Assembly (NCBI GenBank): GCA_964507325.1
Contig: CAZDQL010000121.1
Span: forward strand, 1-16,741
Source of the DNA: CAZDQL01 sp964507325
GTDB lineage: Bacteria > Planctomycetota > UBA1135 > GCA-002686595
Direction of reading: 5' to 3'
Length of the DNA stretch: 16,741 bases
Shown here: positions 6,553 through 14,929 of the stretch, in pieces
Layout: each line of letters begins with the position of its first letter
Position numbering within the stretch: position 1 is the stretch's first letter
Position numbers and translations under genes: made by a program
The notes under the pieces: generated by a model
Database searches by the model: none
What the model was told of the DNA's origin: nothing
What the model saw: only the letters and a program-made list of their open reading frames with translations

Positions 6553-8328
6553 CTACTGGACCCCGGCCGTGGCGATGTCCAGCAGGGGCAACGAGAACCC
6601 GAAGAACCAGTACTCGTCGTCGGTGCCGAGGTCGTAGCCGTACCCCACCTGCACCCAGTCCTGGAAGAAGGCCGCCGTGGCGCCGATGCCCAGCTCCAGG
6701 TCGTCGTCCCCGTCGAAGTCGAGTGCAGAGAACGCCAGCCCCACCCCGGGAGTCAGGAAGCGGTTGACGAACGCCGAGTCCCGGTCACCCCAACGATAGA
6801 CGAGGTTGTAGGTCGGCGCCGCCTGGAATTCCGCCCGTAGCGCCGTCGCCCCCTCCGGGTTGGCGAAGGCGAGGCTGACGAAGGGCGAGACGTTCCCGAG
6901 AATGCGGAACATCGAGAACTGCCGACTGTCCACCGTCTCATGCTCGCCGGCGTCGGCATCGTCGGGTCCGCCTCGCATGACGAAGACGACCTGGTCCCCG
7001 GGCTCGCGGCGCCCGGTGTGACGCAGGTCGAGCTGGGTCTCGACGGGGACGCTTTCGATGTCGAGCGCGAGGACTTCCTCGCCGAACTGAAGGGTCGCCA
7101 GGTGAAGGCGCGCGGTTGCGGTCAGGGAGTGGTAGACCTGGCCCAAGGCAGCCAACCGCGCCTCGATCGCGCTCGACTTCGCGCCGAGCTGGGCTGCAGC
7201 TTCGCCGAGGGACGCTGCGATCGTCGCCAGCTCGTTTTCCACCACCTCCACCAGCCCCATGGCCTCGTCGCGCAGGGCCAGCGCGTCGTCGCGCAGGTCC
7301 GTCAGCAGGAAGAGTGAGGCGGGGATCTCCCCGATGGCCCGGTACTTGGCCACGGTTTGCTGGATCGCGAGTTCCAGTCGCTCCGCACGTACGGAGATAC
7401 GGTCGAGTGAGAGCTGCACCTGCTCCTGGACGTCCGCCGCGAGGGAGTCTGCCTGGTTCTCGGTCTCGTCGAGCTCCCGCTCGAGGGCGGCGACGGGCCC
7501 CCCCAGGGTCGCGTCCAGATGTTCGATCAGGTTGTCGGCCATGCGGCCGAAGTTCAGGTCGGGTCCGGCTTCGTCAATCGACTTCGCCTTGTCGACGATC
7601 GCCTTCCACTGGGCGCGCTGAGCGTCGTCCAACGCGACGATCACGCGCTCGTACTCCACGAACTCGCCCGCTGCCAGCTCGTCGAAACCACCGAGGTGCA
7701 CGGGGGTCAGACGGCTGCCGGAGGAGGTCCAGGCGCCGAGCCGGACGACGATTCCCTGCTCCTGGAGGCGCTTCACTTCTCGCGCGCGGAACCGATCGAC
7801 CTCGTCGGAGACGACCTCCTGGAACACGCTGAACGCGGTGGCCATTCCGGGCTGCTTCTCGAGGGCGGGCTCGACCGCGGCGTTGTACCTGATCTCCACC
7901 TGCGCCAGTTCCGGTGGCAGTGCGCCCATGATGGTGAGGGTGCGGTCACCCACCTGCTCGAGCGCGGAGGCGAGGGCTGACTTCGCCTGCGCGTCCTGCG
8001 GCCCCTCGGCCCAGACCACGAAGGCCTGCTGCATCCGGGGAACCGCCGCGGCGAGCTCGTCGAGGCTCGTATCCAAGAGGGCCAGGACGCTCGGATTCAC
8101 GGTCGCTCCACCGTCCTTCTCGAGCAGCTTGGCTCGCAAGGCATCCCGATCCACCTTCACCTTGATGGTGCTGTTGATGTCGACGAAGGCGGGGTCCGTC
8201 TGCACGGGAACGCGCTCCGAGTCGATCGTCCACTCCTCGAAGGAAAGGACCGTGTCCTGGACCTCGTCCGGTGACGAGCAGCCGGCGACGAGCGAGACGA
8301 GGCTCGCGACGAGTGCCCGCGCATTCAT
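6553..8328 (-). CDS. Large lipoprotein: helical coiled-coil middle and beta-barrel-like C-terminus
   Basis: The protein has 591 residues. The frame extends 34 codons further upstream, but the ATG at 8328 overlaps the stop of the preceding gene (ATGA, 8328-8325). It also gives a good lipoprotein signal, MNARALVASLVSLVAGC, with lipobox VAGC and Cys17. Residues about 50-230 are mixed alpha/beta. Residues about 230-415 are a long run of heptad-like helices rich in Ala, Glu and Leu (for example ALERELDETENQADSLAADV), likely coiled coil. From about 430 the chain turns into alternating strands with many aromatics, ending DEYWFFGFSLPLL, which resembles a small outer-membrane beta-barrel or surface sheet. 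A periplasm-spanning or surface scaffold is inferred. It is coupled to the 123-residue gene, which shares a short motif with it (AFVVWAEGP here). The family is not recognised. Confidence 0.82.
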   Translation of the reverse strand: MNARALVASLVSLVAGCSSPDEVQDTVLSFEEWTIDSERVPVQTDPAFVDINSTIKVKVDRDALRAKLLEKDGGATVNPSVLALLDTSLDELAAAVPRMQQAFVVWAEGPQDAQAKSALASALEQVGDRTLTIMGALPPELAQVEIRYNAAVEPALEKQPGMATAFSVFQEVVSDEVDRFRAREVKRLQEQGIVVRLGAWTSSGSRLTPVHLGGFDELAAGEFVEYERVIVALDDAQRAQWKAIVDKAKSIDEAGPDLNFGRMADNLIEHLDATLGGPVAALERELDETENQADSLAADVQEQVQLSLDRISVRAERLELAIQQTVAKYRAIGEIPASLFLLTDLRDDALALRDEAMGLVEVVENELATIAASLGEAAAQLGAKSSAIEARLAALGQVYHSLTATARLHLATLQFGEEVLALDIESVPVETQLDLRHTGRREPGDQVVFVMRGGPDDADAGEHETVDSRQFSMFRILGNVSPFVSLAFANPEGATALRAEFQAAPTYNLVYRWGDRDSAFVNRFLTPGVGLAFSALDFDGDDDLELGIGATAAFFQDWVQVGYGYDLGTDDEYWFFGFSLPLLDIATAGVQ

Positions 8329-8696
8329 TGGAGGGCCGCCTTGGCGAGCATCTTCAAGATGCGGAAGAAAGTCGGATCCTCGTGCTGTCCGATCACATCG
8401 ACGACCTTCTTCTCCAGTGAGATCGCGCAAGCGACCGCAGCCGCCCCCCCCAGGTCGAGCTGTCCGGGATTGGCCAGCTGAGCCAGAGTGTTCTGCACGT
8501 GTACGGGCTCCTTGGCCCAGATGACCAGAGCGGGATCAGCATCACCGCCGACCATGAGCGCGGCACGCTTGACGAACTCCCTCTCACGTTGCCCCTCGCC
8601 GAGGGCGACGAGCAGGATCGAGTCCTTCTGCAGGACAGTGGCGAATTCAGCGCCACCTGCGGTGCCGGGCTGAAGGGTGACCAGGTTGCCATCCAT
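8325..8696 (-). CDS. Hypothetical 123-residue protein translationally coupled to the large lipoprotein
   Basis: The protein has 123 residues, with no signal peptide or membrane segment, so it is probably cytosolic. The ATG at 8696 has AAGG about ten bases upstream. The TGA stop overlaps the ATG of the lipoprotein gene by ATGA, a strong sign of coupled translation. The chain alternates hydrophobic strands (DSILLVALGEG, ALVIWAKEP) with helices (REREFVKRAALMV, ILKMLAKAAL). This suggests a compact alpha/beta fold rather than low-complexity protein. ALVIWAKEPVHVQ (near 56-68) resembles AFVVWAEGPQDAQ in the partner lipoprotein. The 68-nt gap to the sulfatase gene upstream is AT-richer and contains GTTAAC next to a C-run, so a separate promoter there is possible. 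I do not recognise the family. Confidence 0.72.
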   Translation of the reverse strand: MDGNLVTLQPGTAGGAEFATVLQKDSILLVALGEGQREREFVKRAALMVGGDADPALVIWAKEPVHVQNTLAQLANPGQLDLGGAAAVACAISLEKKVVDVIGQHEDPTFFRILKMLAKAALQ

Positions 8697-8764
8697 GGAG
8701 GACCTTGCGAATGGGGGTTAACTGATATGCCGACAGTATCCAGAACCGGAAGCGCGCAGCCCCA

Positions 8765-10207
8765 TCATTCGTCCCGCCCCAGGTCGTTCGTGCGCACCTC
8801 GCGCAGCTTGCGGGCGAGACGCGCCCGCATTTCGGCCACCACGGCTGCGTGCTCCTCGTCCTGCGCCAGGTTGGTGATCTGCAGCGGATCCCGCTGCATG
8901 TCGAAGAGCTCCATCCCCTTGGCGCCGTCCTCTCCGTACTGGATGAAGGCCCAGCGCCGGTCGCGCAAGAGAAAACCCTTGCCGTTGACGCAGAAGGCGG
9001 CCTGGCGCACCTCGTGGGCGGGGTCGTCGAGCATCGGCGAGATGTCTTCGCCCTGCAGTCGCTCCGGGACCTCGAGACCGCAGAGCTGCGCCACGCTGGG
9101 GTAGAGGTCCAGGAGCTCGGTCAGGGAGTGACACACCGCGGGCTCCTTCCCCGGCACGCGGATGATGAGGGGCACCCGTGCCGATTCCTCGTGCAGGCTG
9201 ACCTTGGCCCAGAAGTCGTGCTCGCCCAGGTGGTAGCCGTGGTCACTGGTGAAGATGACGATCGTCTCGTCCGCTAGACCGGCCTCTTCGAGCGCCGTCA
9301 GGAGGCGCCCCACCAGGGCGTCGACGTAGGCCACGCTGGCGAAGTAAGCGCTGACCGCCTTGCGCTGGCGCGGGACGTCCATCTGCATGTTGACGCTGGT
9401 CTTGTAGTTGATGCCCGCCTTGGGGATGTCGTCCCAGTCCCCGGGCACCTTCTCCGGCAGCGGCATCTCGGCGTGGGGGTAGGGCTCGAAGTAGGGCCGC
9501 GGCGCGACGAAGGGCACGTGGGGACGCACGAAGCCGACCGCCAGGAAGAAGCGCTTCCCGGCCAGCTCCTCGATCAGCTCGCAGGCCTTGGCGGCGGTCT
9601 TGCCGTCGGAGTGCGCCAGGTCGTCGCCATCCGCCTGCACGTAGACGAAGGTGTTGCCGCCCACCACCGGCTTCTTCCCGTCGGGGTTGCCCTCCAGCGT
9701 CTCGCCGGTCCCGGCGGCCTTCCACTCCGGGCCCTGGCTGTTGAAGCGTCGCGTCCAGGAGATGGGGTCGTCCGCCCCGTCGGTACCCTTCTCGATGCCG
9801 CCCGGCACCCCCATGTGGAAGATCTTGCTGACGCGCACCGTCTCGTAGCCCGCGTGCTTGAAGTGCTGCGCCCAGGTGGCGCGGTCGCCGAGCGCCGGCC
9901 GCGGGCTCTTGTAGCCCAGCATCTCGATGGCGTGCGGGTAGTAGCCCGACATGAAGGAGGCGCGCGACGGGCCGCAGTAGGTGCCTTGGCAGTAGGCGTG
10001 GGTGAAGCGCACCCCCTGCTCCGCGAGTCGGTCGATGTTGGGCGTCTGGCAGATCTCGCTCCCGTAGCAGGAGAGCGCCGTGTCGGTCAGATCGTCGGAG
10101 ATGATGAAGAGCACGTTGTAGCGACCCTCCTCCTCCGGCGCCTGCGCGAAGAGGGGAGCGACCAACAGGCAGAGGGCGGCGGTGACTCGCATCGATACGG
10201 CTCGCAT
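8765..10207 (-). CDS. Exported sulfatase, iduronate-2-sulfatase type
   Basis: The protein has 480 residues with a signal peptide (about 1-22, ending LFAQ). A second in-frame ATG at 10192 would shorten only the n-region, and neither start has a clear ribosome binding site. The alkaline-phosphatase/sulfatase fold is shown by NVLFIISDDL (metal ligands Asp38 and Asp39) and by CGPSR at 78-82, whose Cys is converted to formylglycine in this family. Further motifs are VRPHVPF (His230), TSDHGYHLGEH (metal ligands Asp322 and His323) and a Lys at about 335. The architecture matches iduronate-2-sulfatase-like enzymes abundant in Planctomycetota, which remove sulfate esters from glycans such as algal polysaccharides in the periplasm. 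The substrate cannot be read from the sequence. The formylglycine-generating enzyme or sulfatase maturase needed for activation is not in this window. The gene is divergent from the S9 peptidase, about 160 nt apart. Confidence 0.95.
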   Translation of the reverse strand: MRAVSMRVTAALCLLVAPLFAQAPEEEGRYNVLFIISDDLTDTALSCYGSEICQTPNIDRLAEQGVRFTHAYCQGTYCGPSRASFMSGYYPHAIEMLGYKSPRPALGDRATWAQHFKHAGYETVRVSKIFHMGVPGGIEKGTDGADDPISWTRRFNSQGPEWKAAGTGETLEGNPDGKKPVVGGNTFVYVQADGDDLAHSDGKTAAKACELIEELAGKRFFLAVGFVRPHVPFVAPRPYFEPYPHAEMPLPEKVPGDWDDIPKAGINYKTSVNMQMDVPRQRKAVSAYFASVAYVDALVGRLLTALEEAGLADETIVIFTSDHGYHLGEHDFWAKVSLHEESARVPLIIRVPGKEPAVCHSLTELLDLYPSVAQLCGLEVPERLQGEDISPMLDDPAHEVRQAAFCVNGKGFLLRDRRWAFIQYGEDGAKGMELFDMQRDPLQITNLAQDEEHAAVVAEMRARLARKLREVRTNDLGRDE

Positions 10208-10232
10208 GGCGGTAGGGGCTGCGGCCCACCTT

Positions 10233-10259
10233 AGCCGCTGCGCCTGGTCGCAGCCGGCT
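10233..10259. repeat. Imperfect hairpin in the divergent sulfatase/peptidase intergenic region
   Basis: Bases 10233-10242 (AGCCGCTGCG) pair with 10249-10259 (CGCAGCCGGCT), leaving a six-base loop (CCTGGT) and one bulged C. It lies in the possible leader of the sulfatase gene or in an operator between the two divergent genes. There is no T-tract, so it is not a classical terminator. Confidence 0.3.
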
Positions 10260-10369
10260 CGAATCGGGGGCGAGGGACCCGGGTAGGACTCGGGTAACGG
10301 GGGGCCCGGGGAGCCACGACTCGGCTACCCTTCGAGATGGCCCTTCGTCCCCCCGCTGCTTCGACCACC

Positions 10370-13231
10370 ATGATCCGCACCCTCGCCCTGCCCTTCCTGC
10401 TCCTCCCCGCCTTCGCCCAAGAAGATCCGAAGGTCGTGGAGGTGACGCGCAAGCCGACCCCCGAGAAGAAGGCCCCCTCCGAGCCGCGCCCCAGCGACAC
10501 CGCCGACTGGCAGCGCTGGGAGAGCCTCGGCTCGACGGAGCTCTCCCCCGATGGGCGCTGGTTGGCCTGGACGGTGCGCCAGAACGACGGCACCAGCGAG
10601 CTGCGCGTGCGCATGCTGGCGACCGACTCCGACAAGGTCTACGAGGAGGGCGGTCGCCCGACCTTCTCGGAGGACAGCCGTTGGCTGGCCTGGTCGATCG
10701 GTCACTCGGAGGAGGAGCGGGAGAAGAACGAGGGCAAGTCGACGCCCCTCGAGAGGGACCTCGGTCTCCTGGACCTGCTCGACGGCGAGGAGGAGGAGAT
10801 CGAAGGGGTGGCCTCCTTCTCCTTCAGCGAGAAGGGGCGCTTCCTCGCCATGCGCCGCTACGGCGCGAAGGGCGCCGAGGGCGGCGCCGACCTCGTGGTG
10901 CGCGACCTCTCGACCGGGATCGACACCCACTTCGGTTCGGTGGGTCAGTACTCCTGGAGCGAGGTGGGAGCCCTGCTCGCCATGACCGTGGACGCCGCGG
11001 ACGAGGCGGGCAACGGCGTGCGCGTGTACGACGCCATGCAGGGGAGCCTGACCACCCTGGACTCCAGCGACGACGCCTACGGCAATCTCGTCTGGCGCGA
11101 GGAGAGCGCGGACCTGGCCGTGCTGCGCGAGCACGAGTTCGAGGAGGACGAGGACACCACCCAGGTCGTGCTCGCCTGGCGCGGTCTGGACGGCGACGAG
11201 CCCACGTCCCTGGTCTACGACGCCCTGAAGGACGAATCCGCGCCCGACCTGCGGGTGGTGGACTTCGCCGGTCTGCGCTGGTCCGACGACGGGGGGGTGC
11301 TCTTCTTCGGCATGAAGGAGTGGGAGGATCGGCCCGCGGAGTTGGAGGAAGAAGAGGAAGAGGAGGAGGGCAAAGAAGAGGACGCCGAGAAGGACGAGAA
11401 GCCCAAGACGCTGCGCGAGAGCCTCGACGAGCTCCCCGGCGTCGAGGTCTGGCACGCCGACGACATCCAGATCCTGCCGCGCCAGAAGAAGACCGCCATG
11501 CGCGACGAGATGGAGAACTTCCTGGTCGCGCTGCACCTCGAGGGCCCGCGCCTGGTGCGCCTCGAGGACGACCTGGTCGAGAGCGTGCGGCCCCTGGAGA
11601 AGGCGCGCTGGGGCCTGGGAGCGGACGAGACCCCCTACGAGGAGGAGCAGCGCTTCTCCGCCACCGTGGCGGACGTCTACCGCGTGGACATCGGGAGCGG
11701 CGAACAGACGAAGCTCCTCGAACGCGTCAAGTTCCGCATGACGGGCGACCCCGAGGGCCGCTACTTCATCTACCTGCGCGACGGCCACATCTGGTCCTGG
11801 GACCTGGATAGCGGCACCTCCGTCAACCTGACCGCCACGATGGACGCGCCCTTCATCAACCAGGAGGCCTCCAGCCTGACCGACGAGCAGCCGCCCTACG
11901 GGGTCGGTGGCTGGACCACCGACGGGCGCGTCCTGCTCTCCAGCCGCTACGACCTGTGGGCCTTCGCCCTGGACGGCTCCGGGGTCACGCGTCTGACGAA
12001 CGGGACCGAGGAGTGCGTGCGCCACCGGCGCGTCGTCCTGGACTACGACGAGGAGGAGTTCATCGATCCCGCCGTGCCCTTCCACGTCTCCCTCTACGGC
12101 GACACGACCAAGCGCTCCGGCTACGGCCGGCTGAAGATCGGTGGCGCCCTCAAGCAGCTGATCTGGGAGGAGGCGAGCATCTCGCGGCTCAGGACGGCCG
12201 AGGACGCCGAGGTCTTCGCTTTCGTGCGCGAGCGCTTCGACGACTCGCCGGACGTCTTCGTGGGGGGAGCGGGCCTGGCCGACGCCGCGCAGGTCAGCGA
12301 CGTGAACGCCTTCCAGGCCGAGTTCCTGTGGGGGCACGCGGAACTGGTCGACTACACCAACGCGCGCGGGGAGGCGATGCAGGGCGCGCTCTTCTACCCG
12401 GCGGGATGGGAGGAGGGGAAGAGCTACCCGATGGTGACCTACATCTACGAGAAGCTCTCCCAGTCGCTGCACCGCTACGACGCCCCCTCCGAACGCCGCC
12501 CCTACAACCGGTCGGTGTTCACCAGTCAGGGCTACTTCGTCTTCCTGCCCGACATCACCTACCGCCCCCAGAACCCCGGCGTCTCCGCCGTCGAGTGTCT
12601 GGTCCCCGCCGTGCAGGCGGTGATCGCCAAGGGGTTGGTCGACCCGCAGCGCATCGGGCTCGTGGGGCACTCCTGGGGCGCCTACCAGACCGCCTTCGTC
12701 GTGACCCAGACCGACCTCTTCGCCGCGGGGGTCGCCGGTGCGCCGCTCACCAACATGATGAGCATGTCGATGAGCATCTACTGGAACTCGGGGCAGGCGG
12801 ACGCCTACATCTTCCACGAGAGCCAGGGGCGCATGGACCGGCCCTTCTGGAACGACGTCGCGACCTACATCGCCAACTCACCGATCTTCCACATCGAATC
12901 CCTCAGGGCTCCGCTGCTGATCGCCTTCGGCGACGAGGACGGGGCGGTGGACTGGCACCAGGGCATCGAGATGTACAACGCCGCGCGACTGGCCCGCGCG
13001 CCGCTGGTGATGCTCGTCTACGGGGGCGAGAACCACGGCCTGCGCCAGAAGCCGAACCAGGTCGACTACCACCACCGGGTGCGCGAGTGGTTCGACCACT
13101 ACCTCAAGGGGGTCGAGGCAGCGGCCTGGATCACCGAGGGTCAGAGCTGGCTGGAGCGCAAGCGGGAGCGGGAGCTGAAGCAGAGGGAGAAGAAGCCCAA
13201 GAAGGGGAAGAAGGGGAAGGGGGACGACTGA
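10370..13231 (+). CDS. Exported S9 family (prolyl-oligopeptidase-type) serine peptidase
   Basis: The protein has 953 residues from the ATG at 10370. An ATG 33 nt upstream (10337) is also in frame, but the internal start gives the compact signal peptide MIRTLALPFLLLPAFAQ, like those of neighbouring genes. Neither start has a good ribosome binding site. Residues about 45-600 are repeated strands with WSxDG-type turns, consistent with the family beta-propeller. The C-terminal alpha/beta-hydrolase domain has the nucleophile in GHSWGAY (Ser768), Asp857 in GDEDGAV and His889 in GENHG, so the triad is complete. Length and motifs (YEKLSQ, YWNSGQADAY, IFHESQGR) fit the long, roughly 900-residue S9 subgroup seen in planctomycetes and Bacteroidota, which cuts peptides in the periplasm. 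Oddities are an acidic insert at about 323-346 and a Lys-rich tail over the last 25 residues. It ends 24 nt from the convergent SagB-like gene. Confidence 0.94.
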   Translation: MIRTLALPFLLLPAFAQEDPKVVEVTRKPTPEKKAPSEPRPSDTADWQRWESLGSTELSPDGRWLAWTVRQNDGTSELRVRMLATDSDKVYEEGGRPTFSEDSRWLAWSIGHSEEEREKNEGKSTPLERDLGLLDLLDGEEEEIEGVASFSFSEKGRFLAMRRYGAKGAEGGADLVVRDLSTGIDTHFGSVGQYSWSEVGALLAMTVDAADEAGNGVRVYDAMQGSLTTLDSSDDAYGNLVWREESADLAVLREHEFEEDEDTTQVVLAWRGLDGDEPTSLVYDALKDESAPDLRVVDFAGLRWSDDGGVLFFGMKEWEDRPAELEEEEEEEEGKEEDAEKDEKPKTLRESLDELPGVEVWHADDIQILPRQKKTAMRDEMENFLVALHLEGPRLVRLEDDLVESVRPLEKARWGLGADETPYEEEQRFSATVADVYRVDIGSGEQTKLLERVKFRMTGDPEGRYFIYLRDGHIWSWDLDSGTSVNLTATMDAPFINQEASSLTDEQPPYGVGGWTTDGRVLLSSRYDLWAFALDGSGVTRLTNGTEECVRHRRVVLDYDEEEFIDPAVPFHVSLYGDTTKRSGYGRLKIGGALKQLIWEEASISRLRTAEDAEVFAFVRERFDDSPDVFVGGAGLADAAQVSDVNAFQAEFLWGHAELVDYTNARGEAMQGALFYPAGWEEGKSYPMVTYIYEKLSQSLHRYDAPSERRPYNRSVFTSQGYFVFLPDITYRPQNPGVSAVECLVPAVQAVIAKGLVDPQRIGLVGHSWGAYQTAFVVTQTDLFAAGVAGAPLTNMMSMSMSIYWNSGQADAYIFHESQGRMDRPFWNDVATYIANSPIFHIESLRAPLLIAFGDEDGAVDWHQGIEMYNAARLARAPLVMLVYGGENHGLRQKPNQVDYHHRVREWFDHYLKGVEAAAWITEGQSWLERKRERELKQREKKPKKGKKGKGDD

Positions 13232-13257
13232 GGCCGGGGTGGGGGACCTCCCCGGTC
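13232..13257. terminator. Candidate GC-rich bidirectional hairpin between convergent genes
   Basis: GGCCGGGG (13232-13239) pairs with CCCCGGTC (13250-13257) through eight pairs, one of them G-U, with a ten-base loop. It fills the 24-nt gap between the stop of the S9 peptidase and the stop of the SagB-like gene, exactly where a shared terminator would be expected. There is no T-tract on either strand, so termination would be of the tract-less kind proposed for high-GC bacteria. Confidence 0.4.
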
Positions 13258-14923
13258 ACCCCCCAAGATGCCCGTAGGGAGGCAGCGTCTCGAGGCGCTC
13301 GTCCTCCACCGGGCCGCCCAGCGTGAAGTGGTACAGGTCCTGGAAGGCGTGCCCTGCGAGGCGCAGCGCCCGGTGCGTCTCGTCGTCGAAGAAGCAGCCG
13401 ATCCCCGTGCCGCGCACTCCCTCCGCCTCGGCCCCCAGATAGAGGAGCTGCCCGATGGCGCCGCACTCCCAGTAGAGGCGCCGGTAGAACCAGGCCCCGT
13501 AGGTCTCGAGGGGCTCGTCGTACTCCGCCAGCATGGCGCAGGCGAAGGTGCCGTCGCTGGCGATCGCTTGGCCGCAGCTCAGGTCGGCGGCCAGGCCGCG
13601 GCAGTCCTCTGGCTCGAGCAGGTAGAGGTCCAGCTCCTCGGGACACCCCTCCGGGCGCGTCCAGGCGAGATTGCCCCCCAGGGCTGATTGCAGCGGCTCC
13701 AGCGCCTCCGCGTGCCGCACCAGGACGTAGCGCCCCGGCGGCAGACCGTCGACGCGGTGCACGAAGAGCACCAGGTGCACCCGCGGGCGCCACGGCAGGG
13801 CGGCGAAGGGAACGCTCGCACGGTGGGGGACGAGACCCTTCAGGATGTCGAAGAAGCTCTCGCGGGAGAGGCGCGTGCGCCCGTCCATGGCGACCGCGCT
13901 GCGACGCTGGTGGATCAATGGGCGCAGGCCGGCCGCGTGATCCTCGCCTGCGGACGAGTGAGCGGGCGCGAGAGTGCGCTCCCAGAGCAGCTCGGCCGGG
14001 GGGCCTTGCTTGAGCGTCGCTGTGTGGACGCCGTCGATGGCGGGCCAGGGTTGGTGGCTTTGGGCCAGCGGGTTGGGCTCGCCCTCGAATGAGCGTGCGC
14101 ATTCGGAGGGCAGCTCGGGGAGCACGCCCCCCCGCAACACCGCTTCGGGCACCTCCGCCCCCGCCGGGTGGACCAGCACCAGCGCGTCGGGGTGCTCCGC
14201 CTCCGGCCCGCGCTGGCCCGCGACTCCGAGCCAGCTCGCCAGTCGTCCGTCGCCGATTCCCTCGAGGAGGCGACAGGTGCGCCCCAGTCCGGCGGCCGCG
14301 ATCGCCACCGCCGCCAGGGCGTGGCCCACGTCGAGCTGGCAGTAGCGGAAGGCGCGCTCCCCGTACTTCCACGACTCGCGCACGTAGATGCTGGTCAGGG
14401 CGACCAGGAAGGCCCCCTCCGGGAGCTGGGCCGCGAGCTCCCCCCAGCTCGCCTCCGGCACGCTCGAACGACGCTCCAGGGCGTGCAGGAAGGGCTGGTA
14501 GTGCCAGACCCCCGGCTCGTCGTCGAGGTGGGGGATGGCGCCCGCCAGCAGGTAGCCCTCGGTGGGGTGCAGGTTCCCGCTGGAGGGGTTGGCGCGCAGG
14601 GCCCAGCGCGTCACTCCGCTGCTCTTCCACGCCGTGAGCCCCAGGGTGTCCTGGAAGAGCTGCGAGATGCAGCGCAGGTCCAGCGCCGGTGTTTCCACCT
14701 TCCCCGCGACGAGCCCCGCGCAGTAGGGAGGGCTGTGGGTGAGGGGGACCTGCTGCAGGGCCACCCGCGGTGCGCCCTGGTAGGCACGAAACGGATCGGG
14801 CTGGGTCTCCCAGTCCATGTAGCCCAGGGACGCCGCGTAGCGACCGTAGTGGTGCTTCGTGCGCTCGTGGTACTCGCGAGCTCGCTCGAGGGGGGAGGAG
14901 GCCATGTCAGCCCCCGTGAGCAT
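13256..14923 (-). CDS. SagB/ThcOx-type nitroreductase-fold oxidoreductase with two tandem domains
   Basis: The protein has 555 residues and no signal peptide. The ATG at 14923 lies six nt after the stop of the upstream gene; an ATG at 14905 would remove only six residues. The N-terminus (EYHERTKHHYGRY, then DWETQPDPFR) matches the leader of SagB/ThcOx-family proteins. The first nitroreductase domain (about 60-270) contains RANPSSGNLHPTEGY, an expected FMN-contacting Arg/Ser/Gly loop. A second domain begins near 335 with HQRRSAVAMDGRTRLSRE and ends with GIGCFFDDETHRAL and FTLGGP. Duplicated forms of this family are known. Characterised SagB members use FMN to oxidise azolines to azoles in thiazole/oxazole-modified peptides; others are uncharacterised. 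No YcaO cyclodehydratase, precursor peptide or transporter is in the window, so the substrate here is open. It is the last gene of a tight three-gene operon. Confidence 0.88.
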   Translation of the reverse strand: MLTGADMASSPLERAREYHERTKHHYGRYAASLGYMDWETQPDPFRAYQGAPRVALQQVPLTHSPPYCAGLVAGKVETPALDLRCISQLFQDTLGLTAWKSSGVTRWALRANPSSGNLHPTEGYLLAGAIPHLDDEPGVWHYQPFLHALERRSSVPEASWGELAAQLPEGAFLVALTSIYVRESWKYGERAFRYCQLDVGHALAAVAIAAAGLGRTCRLLEGIGDGRLASWLGVAGQRGPEAEHPDALVLVHPAGAEVPEAVLRGGVLPELPSECARSFEGEPNPLAQSHQPWPAIDGVHTATLKQGPPAELLWERTLAPAHSSAGEDHAAGLRPLIHQRRSAVAMDGRTRLSRESFFDILKGLVPHRASVPFAALPWRPRVHLVLFVHRVDGLPPGRYVLVRHAEALEPLQSALGGNLAWTRPEGCPEELDLYLLEPEDCRGLAADLSCGQAIASDGTFACAMLAEYDEPLETYGAWFYRRLYWECGAIGQLLYLGAEAEGVRGTGIGCFFDDETHRALRLAGHAFQDLYHFTLGGPVEDERLETLPPYGHLGG

Positions 14924-14929
14924 ACACCG

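Noticed and set aside
8697..8764. Terminator between the sulfatase gene and the 123-residue gene
   Set aside because: No stable stem followed by a T-tract is visible, so read-through from the sulfatase gene cannot be excluded.
10325..12817. An 830-codon open frame on the minus strand opposite the S9 peptidase
   Set aside because: The sense strand encodes a complete catalytic triad and a propeller. The antisense translation is compositionally biased and motif-free, so it is a shadow frame.
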